From positions 1 through 7,776 of the forward strand of contig CAYZSU010000095.1 in the NCBI GenBank assembly GCA_964480565.1: a stretch of DNA of 7,776 bases. Reading direction: 5' to 3'. The stretch is from CAYZSU01 sp964480565. Its GTDB lineage: Bacteria > UBA10199 > 2-02-FULL-44-16 > JAAZCA01. Position 1 is the stretch's first letter. Each line of letters opens with the position of its first letter. The position numbers were made by a program, and so were the translations under genes. The notes beneath the pieces were generated by a model. It had not been told where the DNA came from and searched no databases. It saw only the letters and a program-made list of their open reading frames with translations. Shown in pieces: positions 1 to 6,383 of the stretch.

Positions 1-467
1 GTCCTTGCAATAAGCAATTCATCATAGCTGTTTTGATAATTGTGATATTTATAATAAATACCTGCCAGCCGAAAACGTGCATGTGGCACTATAGTTGACG
101 ATTTAACACGTGATATGGATTTTTTATAATAAGACTCTGCCAATGCATACTGACGACGCTTAAACGCAATGTGGCCGCGATATAACAGGGCGTCATCTGT
201 TAACTGCATATACGGATAACTGACAATCAATCGTTCTAAAAGTTCATCTGCGCGATAATATCGTCCATCTTTATAATAACGTTTGGCTTGCAAAAAAATG
301 GACTTTTCTTCCGACCCTGCGATATGTGGGTATGCCGATTGAGTAGATGATTCTTTTGGAACATAACATCCTATAGTTGCGATCAATAAAATACTACTAA
401 TCAATAGGATCCCAAACACTTTTATTACAAAAAACCGACAGGATAGTTTAACCATTTTTTTTTGCAT
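1..467 (-). CDS. TPR-repeat lipoprotein, BamD/CpoB-like (partial, C-terminus off the left edge)
   Basis: I read this from the minus strand beginning at ATG 467-465; it stays open for 155 codons to the window edge. The N-terminus is basic (MQKKMVK), followed by a hydrophobic stretch (about residues 12-32) ending in T-I-G-C with Cys34, an imperfect lipobox, so I infer an exported lipoprotein anchored to the outer or inner membrane. From about residue 55 on there are helical repeats of the TPR type (AKRYYKDGRYYRADELLERL, then ALLYRGHIAFKRRQYALAE, then ARFRLAGIYYKYHNYQNSY), spaced about 35-40 residues apart and rich in Tyr as in BamD/YfiO-like outer-membrane assembly lipoproteins. A specific BamD assignment is not justified, because only part of the protein is visible. 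It starts 3 nt after the grpE stop, and its AAAGGAA ribosome-binding site (474-480) lies within the last codons of grpE, so it should be co-translated with grpE. A run of nine A residues covers codons 2-5. Confidence 0.75.
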   Translation of the reverse strand, partial: MQKKMVKLSCRFFVIKVFGILLISSILLIATIGCYVPKESSTQSAYPHIAGSEEKSIFLQAKRYYKDGRYYRADELLERLIVSYPYMQLTDDALLYRGHIAFKRRQYALAESYYKKSISRVKSSTIVPHARFRLAGIYYKYHNYQNSYDELLIAR

Positions 468-470
468 TTT

Positions 471-1121
471 CTATTCCTTTACAACACTTACCATGGCAGG
501 TCGCAATAATCGCGTACCTAAAAAATAACCCTGTCGATGTACGGATATTACTTTTCCTGCCTCTTTTTTATCGCCATCCACCATGGCAATAGCTTCATGC
601 TGATTGGGATCAAATACCTGTCCAATAGCGTTGACCACAGTTAAATCATGTTTTTTTAATGTGGCAAGCAGTGATTTCCTTACCAGCTCAACACCTTGAG
701 CTAATGTATTTACATCCTCTGTAACTGACTCAGGTATATGCTCTAAGACACGATCTAAATCATCCAATGATGGTAATAAATCAGACAGCAATTTATCATT
801 GCCAAACCGCACCAAATCTTCACGCTCTTTTTTCATGCGTTTTTTTGAATTTTCAAACTCCGCCATCATGTGTAATAATTTTTCATGATCTGACTGTGCC
901 TTTTCATTTGCTGCAGTTAACTTTGCTTCTAGTTCAGAAACCTTCTTCTCCAATGCAACAGGTATTGATTTAGACGATTGTTTTTTGGCATTTTTTGCCA
1001 CAGATACTGGCATAGCCTTTTCAACCGGGGTAGCAGATTTACTGTCCTGCTTAGTTTCAATATCACGTTTCTTTTTTAATTTTTCACGAAACTCATCTAC
1101 TTTTGTGTGTCCACCTTGCAT
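471..1121 (-). CDS. grpE: GrpE, nucleotide exchange factor of the DnaK chaperone
   Basis: GrpE releases ADP from DnaK (Hsp70) and thereby drives substrate cycling in the cytosolic heat-shock response. The 216-aa product has the family layout. There is a charged, low-complexity N-terminal tail (about 1-55), a long heptad-type helix (about 56-130) containing AEFENSKKRMKKE (87-99) and LLPSLDDLDRVLEHI (115-129), then the beta-domain with GQVFDPNQHEAI (167-178) and the C-terminal signature QGYFLGTRLLRPAMVSV (197-213). Length is typical for the family (about 180-220). The ATG start is supported by AAGGAG at 1130-1135, 8 nt upstream. It lies 73 nt downstream of hrcA on the same strand, the classic hrcA-grpE order, but a TPR lipoprotein gene follows instead of dnaK. 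The N-terminal tail is unusually Lys/Ser-rich but not abnormal. Confidence 0.95.
   Translation of the reverse strand: MQGGHTKVDEFREKLKKKRDIETKQDSKSATPVEKAMPVSVAKNAKKQSSKSIPVALEKKVSELEAKLTAANEKAQSDHEKLLHMMAEFENSKKRMKKEREDLVRFGNDKLLSDLLPSLDDLDRVLEHIPESVTEDVNTLAQGVELVRKSLLATLKKHDLTVVNAIGQVFDPNQHEAIAMVDGDKKEAGKVISVHRQGYFLGTRLLRPAMVSVVKE
474..480 (-). promoter_or_regulatory. Ribosome-binding site of the TPR lipoprotein, inside the grpE 3' end
   Basis: On the minus strand AAAGGAA sits 6 nt before the lipoprotein ATG. It overlaps the last Lys-Glu codons of grpE, and the grpE TAG lies between it and the next start. This arrangement indicates translational coupling. Confidence 0.7.
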
Positions 1122-1129
1122 TCTAGCAT

Positions 1130-1135
1130 CTCCTT
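1130..1135 (-). promoter_or_regulatory. Ribosome-binding site of grpE
   Basis: AAGGAG on the minus strand, 8 nt upstream of the grpE ATG. It decides that start over the out-of-frame ATG that overlaps it (minus-strand AAGGAGATG). Confidence 0.75.
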
Positions 1136-1194
1136 AATACAATTGTCATTAATGGGGTTGCGCCCATCATCGATGTTGTTCAATCGTTAATCAC

Positions 1195-2232
1195 CTAATA
1201 ATCTAAAATATCGCTCACTACTTGAGCTGTAAAATCCACCACTGGTACGATTTTAGAAAAATCCATATGCATGGGACCAATAATCCCAAGTGCACCAATA
1301 ATATCGCCATGTTTTTTATACGGAGCACCTACAATACAAATATCATCCAACTCCGTATTATGCACATTGGACTCTGTACCAATGAACACCTGAATACTAT
1401 TACTCTGCTTACACTTTGATAATACATGCAAAATTTGTCGTTTTTCTTCAAGCTGTAATAACAAATCCTTTATTTTTTTCATTTCCTCAAATCCAGGCAT
1501 ATCCAAAAATTGAAGTTGACCATTCACGCATAAATCCTGAGCAGGTGCATTCTCAAATACTTCCTTAGATAATAACATGGCACGTTTAACAAGTTTGTCA
1601 TATTGTGCATAGTCTGTATCCAATTCCACCTGGATTTTTTTTAATGCATCATCCAAATTCATTCCAGAAAATGATGTTGTGCAATAATTTGAAATCCGCT
1701 CCAAGTCAGACAAGGTAATATCATCCTGAAGCGTAATCAATCTATTTTGCACAGTGCCATCTTTAGACACCAAGATACCCAGTACCTGCTGACACGATAA
1801 GGGCACAAACTGTAGTTGTTTTAATACAGTCATCTTACTATCTGGCGTAGTAACAATACCGGCAAATTGGGAGACACTTGCCAAAACACCCGACGCTCTA
1901 TTTAATAATAGATCAATATTCCCGTCATTATGCACGCAATATTCACGAATTTTAGTCATTTCCTGACTGCTCAACTCACGGCATTCCAACAACCGATCCA
2001 CATAAAAGCGCATGCCCTTGGATGTTGGAATACGCCCTGAAGAGGCATGAGGCTGACTCAATAGCCCTAATTGCGTTAGCTCCACCATGATATTGCGAAT
2101 ACTTGCTGGCGATAGCTCTCCCAAATATTGTTTAGCAATCGATTTTGACCCCACAGGTGCCGCGGATGCAATATAGTCGGCTACTAAAATTGAAAAAATA
2201 TCATAATCACGGTCAGTTAATTGTCGCTGCAT
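1195..2232 (-). CDS. hrcA: HrcA, heat-inducible transcription repressor
   Basis: HrcA is a winged-helix repressor that binds the CIRCE operator of chaperone genes and is tuned by GroEL. The 345-aa product matches the family from end to end. The N-terminal DNA-binding domain has LTDRDYDIFSILVADYI (5-21), APVGSKSI (25-32), SPASIRNIMVELTQLGLL (41-58), and the hallmark PHASSGRIPTSKGMRFYVD (61-79). The C-terminal part carries the dimerisation/GAF-like region with FIGTESN (283-289) and GALGIIGPMHMDF (313-325), which corresponds to the usual G-x-L-G-V-I-G-P-x-R-M motif with Arg replaced by His. Length is usual (about 340-350). The gene precedes grpE by 73 nt and follows the gph-like phosphatase by 102 nt. 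No Shine-Dalgarno is visible before the ATG; a possible promoter ends almost at the start codon, so translation may be leaderless. I found no full CIRCE (TTAGCACTC-N9-GAGTGCTAA) upstream, so autoregulation is not evident. Confidence 0.96.
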   Translation of the reverse strand: MQRQLTDRDYDIFSILVADYIASAAPVGSKSIAKQYLGELSPASIRNIMVELTQLGLLSQPHASSGRIPTSKGMRFYVDRLLECRELSSQEMTKIREYCVHNDGNIDLLLNRASGVLASVSQFAGIVTTPDSKMTVLKQLQFVPLSCQQVLGILVSKDGTVQNRLITLQDDITLSDLERISNYCTTSFSGMNLDDALKKIQVELDTDYAQYDKLVKRAMLLSKEVFENAPAQDLCVNGQLQFLDMPGFEEMKKIKDLLLQLEEKRQILHVLSKCKQSNSIQVFIGTESNVHNTELDDICIVGAPYKKHGDIIGALGIIGPMHMDFSKIVPVVDFTAQVVSDILDY

Positions 2233-2240
2233 AGAATGTA

Positions 2241-2270
2241 TTGATAAACAAGGGAATAGTGGCTTGTCAA
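2241..2270 (-). promoter_or_regulatory. Putative sigma70-type promoter of hrcA
   Basis: On the minus strand a perfect -35 TTGACA (2270-2265) is followed after 18 nt by TATCAA (2246-2241), a weak -10. Transcription would begin about at 2233-2234, next to the ATG at 2232. The poor -10 keeps this tentative. Confidence 0.35.
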
Positions 2271-2334
2271 CAGGGCAAACACATTTATAATACCCATTTT
2301 CTTCTAAATGGTTGCAAGTGCTATTACATTGAAA

Positions 2335-2991
2335 TTACTTTGAAACAATCCCACATAACTCAGAAGGATGATCGATGACTGTATCAGCACCTGCAGATAT
2401 GAGTTCATCGCGATTGCGAAATCCCCACGTCACACCAATCCCCTGGCAACCCGCATTCACAGCGGTTTGAATATCCACTTCCGTATCCCCAACAAACATT
2501 ACTTCAGAAGGTGACATTTGCCACTTTTCCATAATCGTATTGGGCATATAGGGATCTGGCTTGGCAGGAACACCATCTGCCACACCCAGAATATGATCAA
2601 ATGCACAGTCAGCAAAAAAGTATTGCATGGACTGACTCGCATGTGGCTCTGGCTTATTGGTCGCAACCGCTATCTTGATATTTGCGTCCAAAAGCATAGT
2701 CAGCATATCATTAATCCCCTCAAAAGCGCTTGTATTTGCAAGCCAATGCGATTCATAATAGTTTCGAAATATACTCATCAATTGATCAATGGTTTCCGGA
2801 TTATGTTTTTCTTCTGGTAAACAATAGCGCATGGTTTTATCCAAACCACCGCCCACAAATCGTTCATACTCATACTTAGTAAATGTGGGGCAACCAATGG
2901 ACTCAAGACCATGATTGAGTGCAATCGCAATATCCGCCATGGTATCGAGCAATGTTCCATCCAAGTCAAAAATAACGCCTTTTATATTCAT
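2335..2991 (-). CDS. gph: HAD-family phosphatase, phosphoglycolate phosphatase-like
   Basis: This is a cytosolic haloacid-dehalogenase hydrolase of the Gph/PGP group, which dephosphorylates 2-phosphoglycolate formed in DNA repair or by oxygenation; related members act on other small phosphoesters. All four HAD motifs are visible in 218 aa. Motif I is FDLDGTLLDT (8-17) with nucleophile Asp9 and acid/base Asp11. Motif II is VATNKP (109-114) with Thr111. Motif III Lys144 lies in PAKPDPYM (142-149). Motif IV is GDTEVD (168-173) with Asp169 and Asp173. The cap domain between residues 18 and about 90 is the helical C1 type of this subgroup. Length fits Gph (about 220). AAAGG about 9 nt before the ATG supports the start. 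It begins 15 nt after the radical SAM gene, suggesting one transcript. Substrate is inferred from family resemblance only; PpaX-like or generic HAD-IA activity is possible. Confidence 0.85.
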   Translation of the reverse strand: MNIKGVIFDLDGTLLDTMADIAIALNHGLESIGCPTFTKYEYERFVGGGLDKTMRYCLPEEKHNPETIDQLMSIFRNYYESHWLANTSAFEGINDMLTMLLDANIKIAVATNKPEPHASQSMQYFFADCAFDHILGVADGVPAKPDPYMPNTIMEKWQMSPSEVMFVGDTEVDIQTAVNAGCQGIGVTWGFRNRDELISAGADTVIDHPSELCGIVSK

Positions 2992-3006
2992 CTCACAACC
3001 TTTATT

Positions 3007-4884
3007 TTATTGAGTTATTTGAGGTACACAGCGATGCAGCCCTTGTACTTGATCGACCAGATCATTGAGTGCCTCATGAAACCGCTGCTGCATATCCTTG
3101 GACATATCCTGAATGGAAATATCATAATATCTAGCGAGTCGCTGCATCTTGCGTTGAATCGACTTTGGTAATTCAAATTGATAGGACTCCACATATTGTT
3201 TCATCTGATCCAAGCGATGCTCACCATTGGCACAGGCTTTTTCAAAATCGCACTTGATAGTCGTCATCAATCCACACATATGATTGCTGAATCGCTCCTG
3301 CAAACATTCCATTTCAAATGCAAGTCGCGTAATATCACGAAAATGATGCCCTTGCATGGCCAACTTTAATGCAGTGGATATAAATGACGGTTTTCTCACT
3401 GCAGTTCCAATCAAAAAACGCCCACACTGCCAAGCATAGCGTTTTAGACTCGCTTTAATTAAAAATTTTCCGATCGCCTTTATATGCACCCATTTCAATG
3501 ACTGCTTGATATATGGATTAATTTGAAAACGCTTTCGCAATACTTTACAACGGCTAAAATATGATTTTAAATTTTTTGAATAAATCGATTGCAATACCGC
3601 CTTATAATCACCAATCACCTGATTAATTGGCCGCGCAGGCATAAAATTAAGTGCAAATTGATGCGTATTATTGCCATCCGATGAACTCAGCAAACGACCT
3701 TCTGCTGCCAAACGATCTGCTAAATCCGTATCTGGCAAGGCTTGCAGTAAGCCCACCATCGCCATGGGAATACCCAATTCATGAATGGCATCAATCATGC
3801 GTATTGCAATGTCATCCGGATCATTATCAAAACCAATGATAAAACCAGCGGATACTTGCATGCCATGTGATTGAATGGCAGCTACCTTATCCTGCATTCG
3901 CCCAGTCGTATTAATTTTCTTACCTGTTTCAAGCAGGCTTTTCACGGATGGGGTTTCAATGCCAATAAATACATAATCAAATCCAGCACGCTGCATGAGT
4001 GCCATTATTTCCGGCTGATCTCCCAAATTCAATGTCACTTCTGTAAAGAATACAAATGGGTAATCATGATCCATTTGCCATGCAATCAGTCGATGAAGTA
4101 ATTCAATGACCTGTCGCTTATTGCCGATAAAATTATCATCCACAATAAACATCAGTCCTCGCCAACCCGCGTGATACAACTGATTTAGCTCCATTTCAAT
4201 TTGTTGAAATGATTTATATCGTGTTTTCTGACCAAAGCGCCGCCAAATATCACAGAATTCACATCCAATGGGACAGCCGCGCGATAGTTGAATGGCCATG
4301 GATTGATACCAATCCTTATTGGGCAGTAAATTGAATTGGGGTTCAGGGGATAGAGTCATATCGGTCAAACCATTGACATCCAGAATATAAATATCATCAT
4401 CGAAAAAGGCTGTTAGTTTTTCCTCTTCCTGACTTCTATATACACGTGCATATGCGCGTTTAGCATTACCCTGTTCAAAATCATGAAAAAAATAAGGAAG
4501 CACACCTTCGGCTTCACCGATGATAAAATGATCCACATCCGGTAAGTCCGCATATGCGGTGGATGAATATGGGCCACCAGCAATAATCGGAAGATCATAT
4601 GCTGTGATGCGCGCAATCATATCCATCAGACTTTCTTTTTGAACAATCATCGCGGAAATAAACACAGCATCTGCCCAAGACAGCATCTCATGGGTAAGCG
4701 CTTCCACATTCATATCGCATAGGCGAAGATCATACTCATCAGGAATCATGCTCGCCACTGTCAATAAACCAAGCGGTGGCATGCTGGATCGTTTATTAAT
4801 CAACTTTAATGTTGAGCTAAAGCTCCAATACGTGGCTTTTGGAATTTGTGGATACACCAGTAAAATATGTTTCTTAGCAGTCAT
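3007..4884 (-). CDS. B12-binding-domain radical SAM protein with DUF4070-like C-terminus
   Basis: This is a cobalamin-type radical SAM enzyme expected to use a [4Fe-4S] cluster and S-adenosylmethionine, probably for methylation or another radical transformation of a lipid or natural-product substrate; the true substrate is unknown. The 625-aa product has an N-terminal Rossmann B12-binding-like region (about 5-150) with PPLGLLTVASMIP (36-48), AGGPYSS (102-108) and GEAEG (123-127). The radical SAM core follows, with the cluster motif SRGCPIGCEFC (201-211; Cys204, Cys208, Cys211), then FIVDDNFIGN, FIGIETP (306-312) and GFIIGFDND (347-355). From about residue 410 the sequence resembles DUF4070 (NFMPARPINQ, then IYSKNLKSYFSRC). 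This architecture is shared with hopanoid C-2 methylase HpnP and many uncharacterised relatives. It exceeds the roughly 500-530 residues usual for that group by a helical tail of about 100. I chose ATG 4884 because AAAGGA (4890-4895) lies 5 nt upstream; the longer TTG start at 4908 has no such support. Confidence 0.9.
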   Translation of the reverse strand: MTAKKHILLVYPQIPKATYWSFSSTLKLINKRSSMPPLGLLTVASMIPDEYDLRLCDMNVEALTHEMLSWADAVFISAMIVQKESLMDMIARITAYDLPIIAGGPYSSTAYADLPDVDHFIIGEAEGVLPYFFHDFEQGNAKRAYARVYRSQEEEKLTAFFDDDIYILDVNGLTDMTLSPEPQFNLLPNKDWYQSMAIQLSRGCPIGCEFCDIWRRFGQKTRYKSFQQIEMELNQLYHAGWRGLMFIVDDNFIGNKRQVIELLHRLIAWQMDHDYPFVFFTEVTLNLGDQPEIMALMQRAGFDYVFIGIETPSVKSLLETGKKINTTGRMQDKVAAIQSHGMQVSAGFIIGFDNDPDDIAIRMIDAIHELGIPMAMVGLLQALPDTDLADRLAAEGRLLSSSDGNNTHQFALNFMPARPINQVIGDYKAVLQSIYSKNLKSYFSRCKVLRKRFQINPYIKQSLKWVHIKAIGKFLIKASLKRYAWQCGRFLIGTAVRKPSFISTALKLAMQGHHFRDITRLAFEMECLQERFSNHMCGLMTTIKCDFEKACANGEHRLDQMKQYVESYQFELPKSIQRKMQRLARYYDISIQDMSKDMQQRFHEALNDLVDQVQGLHRCVPQITQ

Positions 4885-4889
4885 GGCAG

Positions 4890-4895
4890 TCCTTT
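4890..4895 (-). promoter_or_regulatory. Ribosome-binding site deciding the radical SAM start
   Basis: AAAGGA on the minus strand, 5 nt before ATG 4884. It lies downstream of the alternative TTG at 4908, which argues for the shorter protein. Confidence 0.7.
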
Positions 4896-4911
4896 GTATT
4901 GATGGCAAAGG

Positions 4912-4939
4912 CTTATCGCATGAACGCTATCATTGGCAA
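4912..4939 (-). promoter_or_regulatory. Possible promoter before the radical SAM gene
   Basis: On the minus strand TTGCCA (4939-4934) and GATAAG (4917-4912) are separated by 16 nt, which would start transcription roughly 20 nt before the start codon's ribosome-binding region. Both boxes are imperfect (5/6 and 4/6). The gene may also be read through from fic1. Confidence 0.25.
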
Positions 4940-4993
4940 TAGAAAAATACCTGTTGAGGTTGTTGAAAAAAACTATTTATCGGATAAGGCTCA

Positions 4994-6022
4994 CTATCTT
5001 AAAAAGTATTTTGTTGCCCTTGCCTTACCAATAACTGACAATGTTTCCCATTCAATCAATTGCTTTAAATCACGAGTTGCCATGCGTGTAGAAATATTAA
5101 ACCGTTTTGCGTATTGTGATGTCGTAATATATTTATTTTTATCAAGATAAATTATAATCTTAGATTGCCTATTGTTCATCAGGATATGTTGTGATTTATA
5201 TAGCTCTATATGATTTATCGTACCATGAAGCATGGTCTTTATTCCTTTTATATAATACTCAATCCACTGGGTAAAATCAGTCTCATTGCGGCCATAATAA
5301 TAATTATGTGCGTAATTTTGCTGAAGCATTTGATAATACATCAACCGGTCATCTGCATAATAGCGATCCACAGGAACAATTTCATTCCAAACATATCCTT
5401 TTGATTCCAATAAATATAAACTTAAAAAACGTGCACAGCGTCCATTACCGTCTATAAACGGATGGATTGTAACAAATTGATTGTGAAATATTGCTGCTGT
5501 TATTATTGGATGAGCGTTGGATTCATTCAACCAATGACATAGATTGTCTATGAGCATTTCTACATCCATTGCCTCAGGAGGTAGATAAACGATATGGCCT
5601 GTTCCAGCATCATAAATAGCATTTTGAATATCCCTAAACGCGGATTTTCCACTTTTTTCGACAATATTACGCAGCATTTGGGAATGGCATTTAAGGATTA
5701 GCGTTTGATTGACAGTATTACTATGAGCATCCATATACGTTGAAATATGATTTAACAGGTAAAAATAATTGGCCACTTCCTTTTCATCTCGCACCAGGCC
5801 AAATGTTTTCTTTTTTTCAATGACACCACTTACTTGTTCCATTGATAATTTATTACCCTCAATCTGCGTAGAAAAATGCGTTAACGCAACAAGGCATTGT
5901 GTTTTTATATGCACCAATACTTGTGCTGGAATGCTGATCTGCTTTAGTTCAGATGTCAGCCTTTCTATGTCTGCAAGATCACATGTGATTCTATCGGATA
6001 TGGTATATTTTGGATTGAACAT
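4994..6022 (-). CDS. Fic-family protein adenylyltransferase with inhibitory helix and C-terminal winged HTH (fic1)
   Basis: Fic enzymes transfer AMP (or another nucleotide-derived group) from a nucleotide to Ser/Thr/Tyr hydroxyls of target proteins. The product is 342 aa from ATG 6022 (347 from an alternative TTG at 6037). In 342-aa numbering, the class II-type inhibitory motif S-x-x-x-E-G (STQIEGN) is at about 51-57. A beta-hairpin/flap region with HIVYLPP lies at about 143-149. The catalytic motif HPFIDGNGRCAR is at about 187-198 with catalytic His187, the Asp that coordinates metal, and both Arg residues. The last 60 residues (YITTSQYAKRFNISTRMATR...) form a DeoR-like winged helix. All key catalytic and inhibitory residues are present, so it should be a regulated active enzyme. 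Starting at MFNPKYTISDRI matches the usual beginning of this family. No Shine-Dalgarno is visible. It is followed 109 nt later by the radical SAM gene and lies back-to-back with the broken fic2. The target is unknown. Confidence 0.9.
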   Translation of the reverse strand: MFNPKYTISDRITCDLADIERLTSELKQISIPAQVLVHIKTQCLVALTHFSTQIEGNKLSMEQVSGVIEKKKTFGLVRDEKEVANYFYLLNHISTYMDAHSNTVNQTLILKCHSQMLRNIVEKSGKSAFRDIQNAIYDAGTGHIVYLPPEAMDVEMLIDNLCHWLNESNAHPIITAAIFHNQFVTIHPFIDGNGRCARFLSLYLLESKGYVWNEIVPVDRYYADDRLMYYQMLQQNYAHNYYYGRNETDFTQWIEYYIKGIKTMLHGTINHIELYKSQHILMNNRQSKIIIYLDKNKYITTSQYAKRFNISTRMATRDLKQLIEWETLSVIGKARATKYFLR

Positions 6023-6028
6023 AGGATA

Positions 6029-6056
6029 ATCATACAATAAATCGAGACATAATCAA
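6029..6056 (-). promoter_or_regulatory. Putative promoter of fic1
   Basis: On the minus strand TTGATT (6056-6051) and TATGAT (6034-6029; 5/6 match to a -10) are 16 nt apart. The predicted transcript would begin about at ATG 6022, implying a leaderless message, which fits the absence of a Shine-Dalgarno. The -35 box lies within the 11-bp tandem repeat. Confidence 0.3.
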
Positions 6057-6075
6057 GACATAATTGGGACATCCA
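6043..6075. repeat. 11-bp tandem repeat, about three copies, upstream of fic1
   Basis: CGAGACATAAT (6043-6053) is followed immediately by CAAGACATAAT (6054-6064) and a diverged TGGGACATCCA (6065-6075). All share GACAT in phase, about one helical turn apart. The repeat covers the -35 region of the putative fic1 promoter, so it could be an operator, for example for the winged helix of Fic1 itself; that is inference. Confidence 0.6.
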
Positions 6076-6090
6076 TGCGATCCTATGCAT

Positions 6091-6148
6091 TCCTATTTCT
6101 GAACGATTCAACTAATTGACCCATTTTGAAATGCTATTTCTATGGCAG
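6091..6148 (+). repeat. Right-end remnant of the MITE-like family
   Basis: This stretch matches the right end of the complete element at 7004-7155. TATTT-x-TGAAC...ACTAATTG at 6092-6118 aligns with 7112-7136 (20 of 26 positions over 6093-6118 vs 7111-7136), and CTATTTCTATGGCAG (6134-6148) aligns with CTATTTCGATGGCAG (7137-7151). A 15-nt stretch (6119-6133) separates the two blocks here but not in the complete copy. A possible degenerate left end, GGGACATCCATGCGA, begins at 6066, and ATAAT flanks both sides (6060-6064 and 6153-6157), but that boundary is weak. Confidence 0.55.
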
Positions 6149-6156
6149 CATCATAA

Positions 6157-6176
6157 TGGGACTGCCATCGAAATAG
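6157..6176. repeat. Left-end terminal repeat of the MITE-like family
   Basis: TGGGACTGCCATCGAAATAG here is the exact 20-bp inverted copy of 7137-7156, the right end of the complete element. It also forms an inverted repeat with 6134-6148 across a 13-nt spacer (14 of 15 positions). I could not find its matching right end before the fic2 fragment, so this copy is either truncated or nested. Confidence 0.7.
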
Positions 6177-6188
6177 AACTGATCTTTT

Positions 6189-6227
6189 TGGATATTTCGC
6201 AATTTATATGGATATTTTTGGATATTT
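6189..6227. repeat. Three direct copies of TGGATATTT
   Basis: TGGATATTT occurs at 6189-6197, 6209-6217 and 6219-6227, at 20- and 10-nt steps, inside the gene-free stretch 6038-6383. The region is AT-rich and has no credible coding sequence. Function unknown. Confidence 0.5.
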
Positions 6228-6262
6228 ATGGGAAAAATAAGGAAGCATTCACCCACGCGCAA

Positions 6263-6374
6263 GCTTCAGTGGTACTGAAGCGGATTTGCTTGTGGATATC
6301 TTTCAGCGAGCAATGCTCGCGAGAGGGGGAGGCTCTGCCGGCTTTTGCCGGTGGAGGGGGCTTGGCTAAGCCCC
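6263..6374. repeat. Cluster of four consecutive hairpins
   Basis: Within 112 bp there are four perfect or near-perfect palindromes. GCTTCAGT/ACTGAAGC is at 6263-6281 (3-nt loop). GCGAGC/GCTCGC is at 6306-6320 (3-nt loop). GCCGGC/GCCGGT is at 6337-6352 (TTTT loop, one G-U pair). GGGGCTT/AAGCCCC is at 6357-6374 (4-nt loop). The stretch is markedly more GC-rich than its neighbours. No T-run follows any hairpin in the plus direction, so it does not look like a set of ordinary terminators. It ends about 10 nt before the first ATG of the truncated fic2 and resembles a repeated palindromic element that has joined or replaced the 5' part of that gene. Confidence 0.65.
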
Positions 6375-6383
6375 TAAAAATTG

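Noticed and set aside
1122..1135. CIRCE half-site-like GAGATGCTAG next to the grpE start
   Set aside because: It has an extra base, no partner half-site 9 nt away, and overlaps the ribosome-binding site; probably coincidence.
1149..1184. Sigma32-like heat-shock promoter before grpE (minus-strand CCCCATTAA with ATTGAAC upstream)
   Set aside because: The -10-like box is good, but the only -35-like box is 20 nt away, well beyond the usual 13-15 nt, so I do not call it.
2294..2311. Hairpin CCATTT/AAATGG between the gph-like gene and hrcA as a terminator
   Set aside because: Only 6 AT-rich pairs and no T-run follows on the transcribed strand.
4977..4987. Palindrome TTATCGGATAA after fic1 as an operator or terminator
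   Set aside because: An isolated 5-bp palindrome in AT-rich DNA with no T-run and no second copy.
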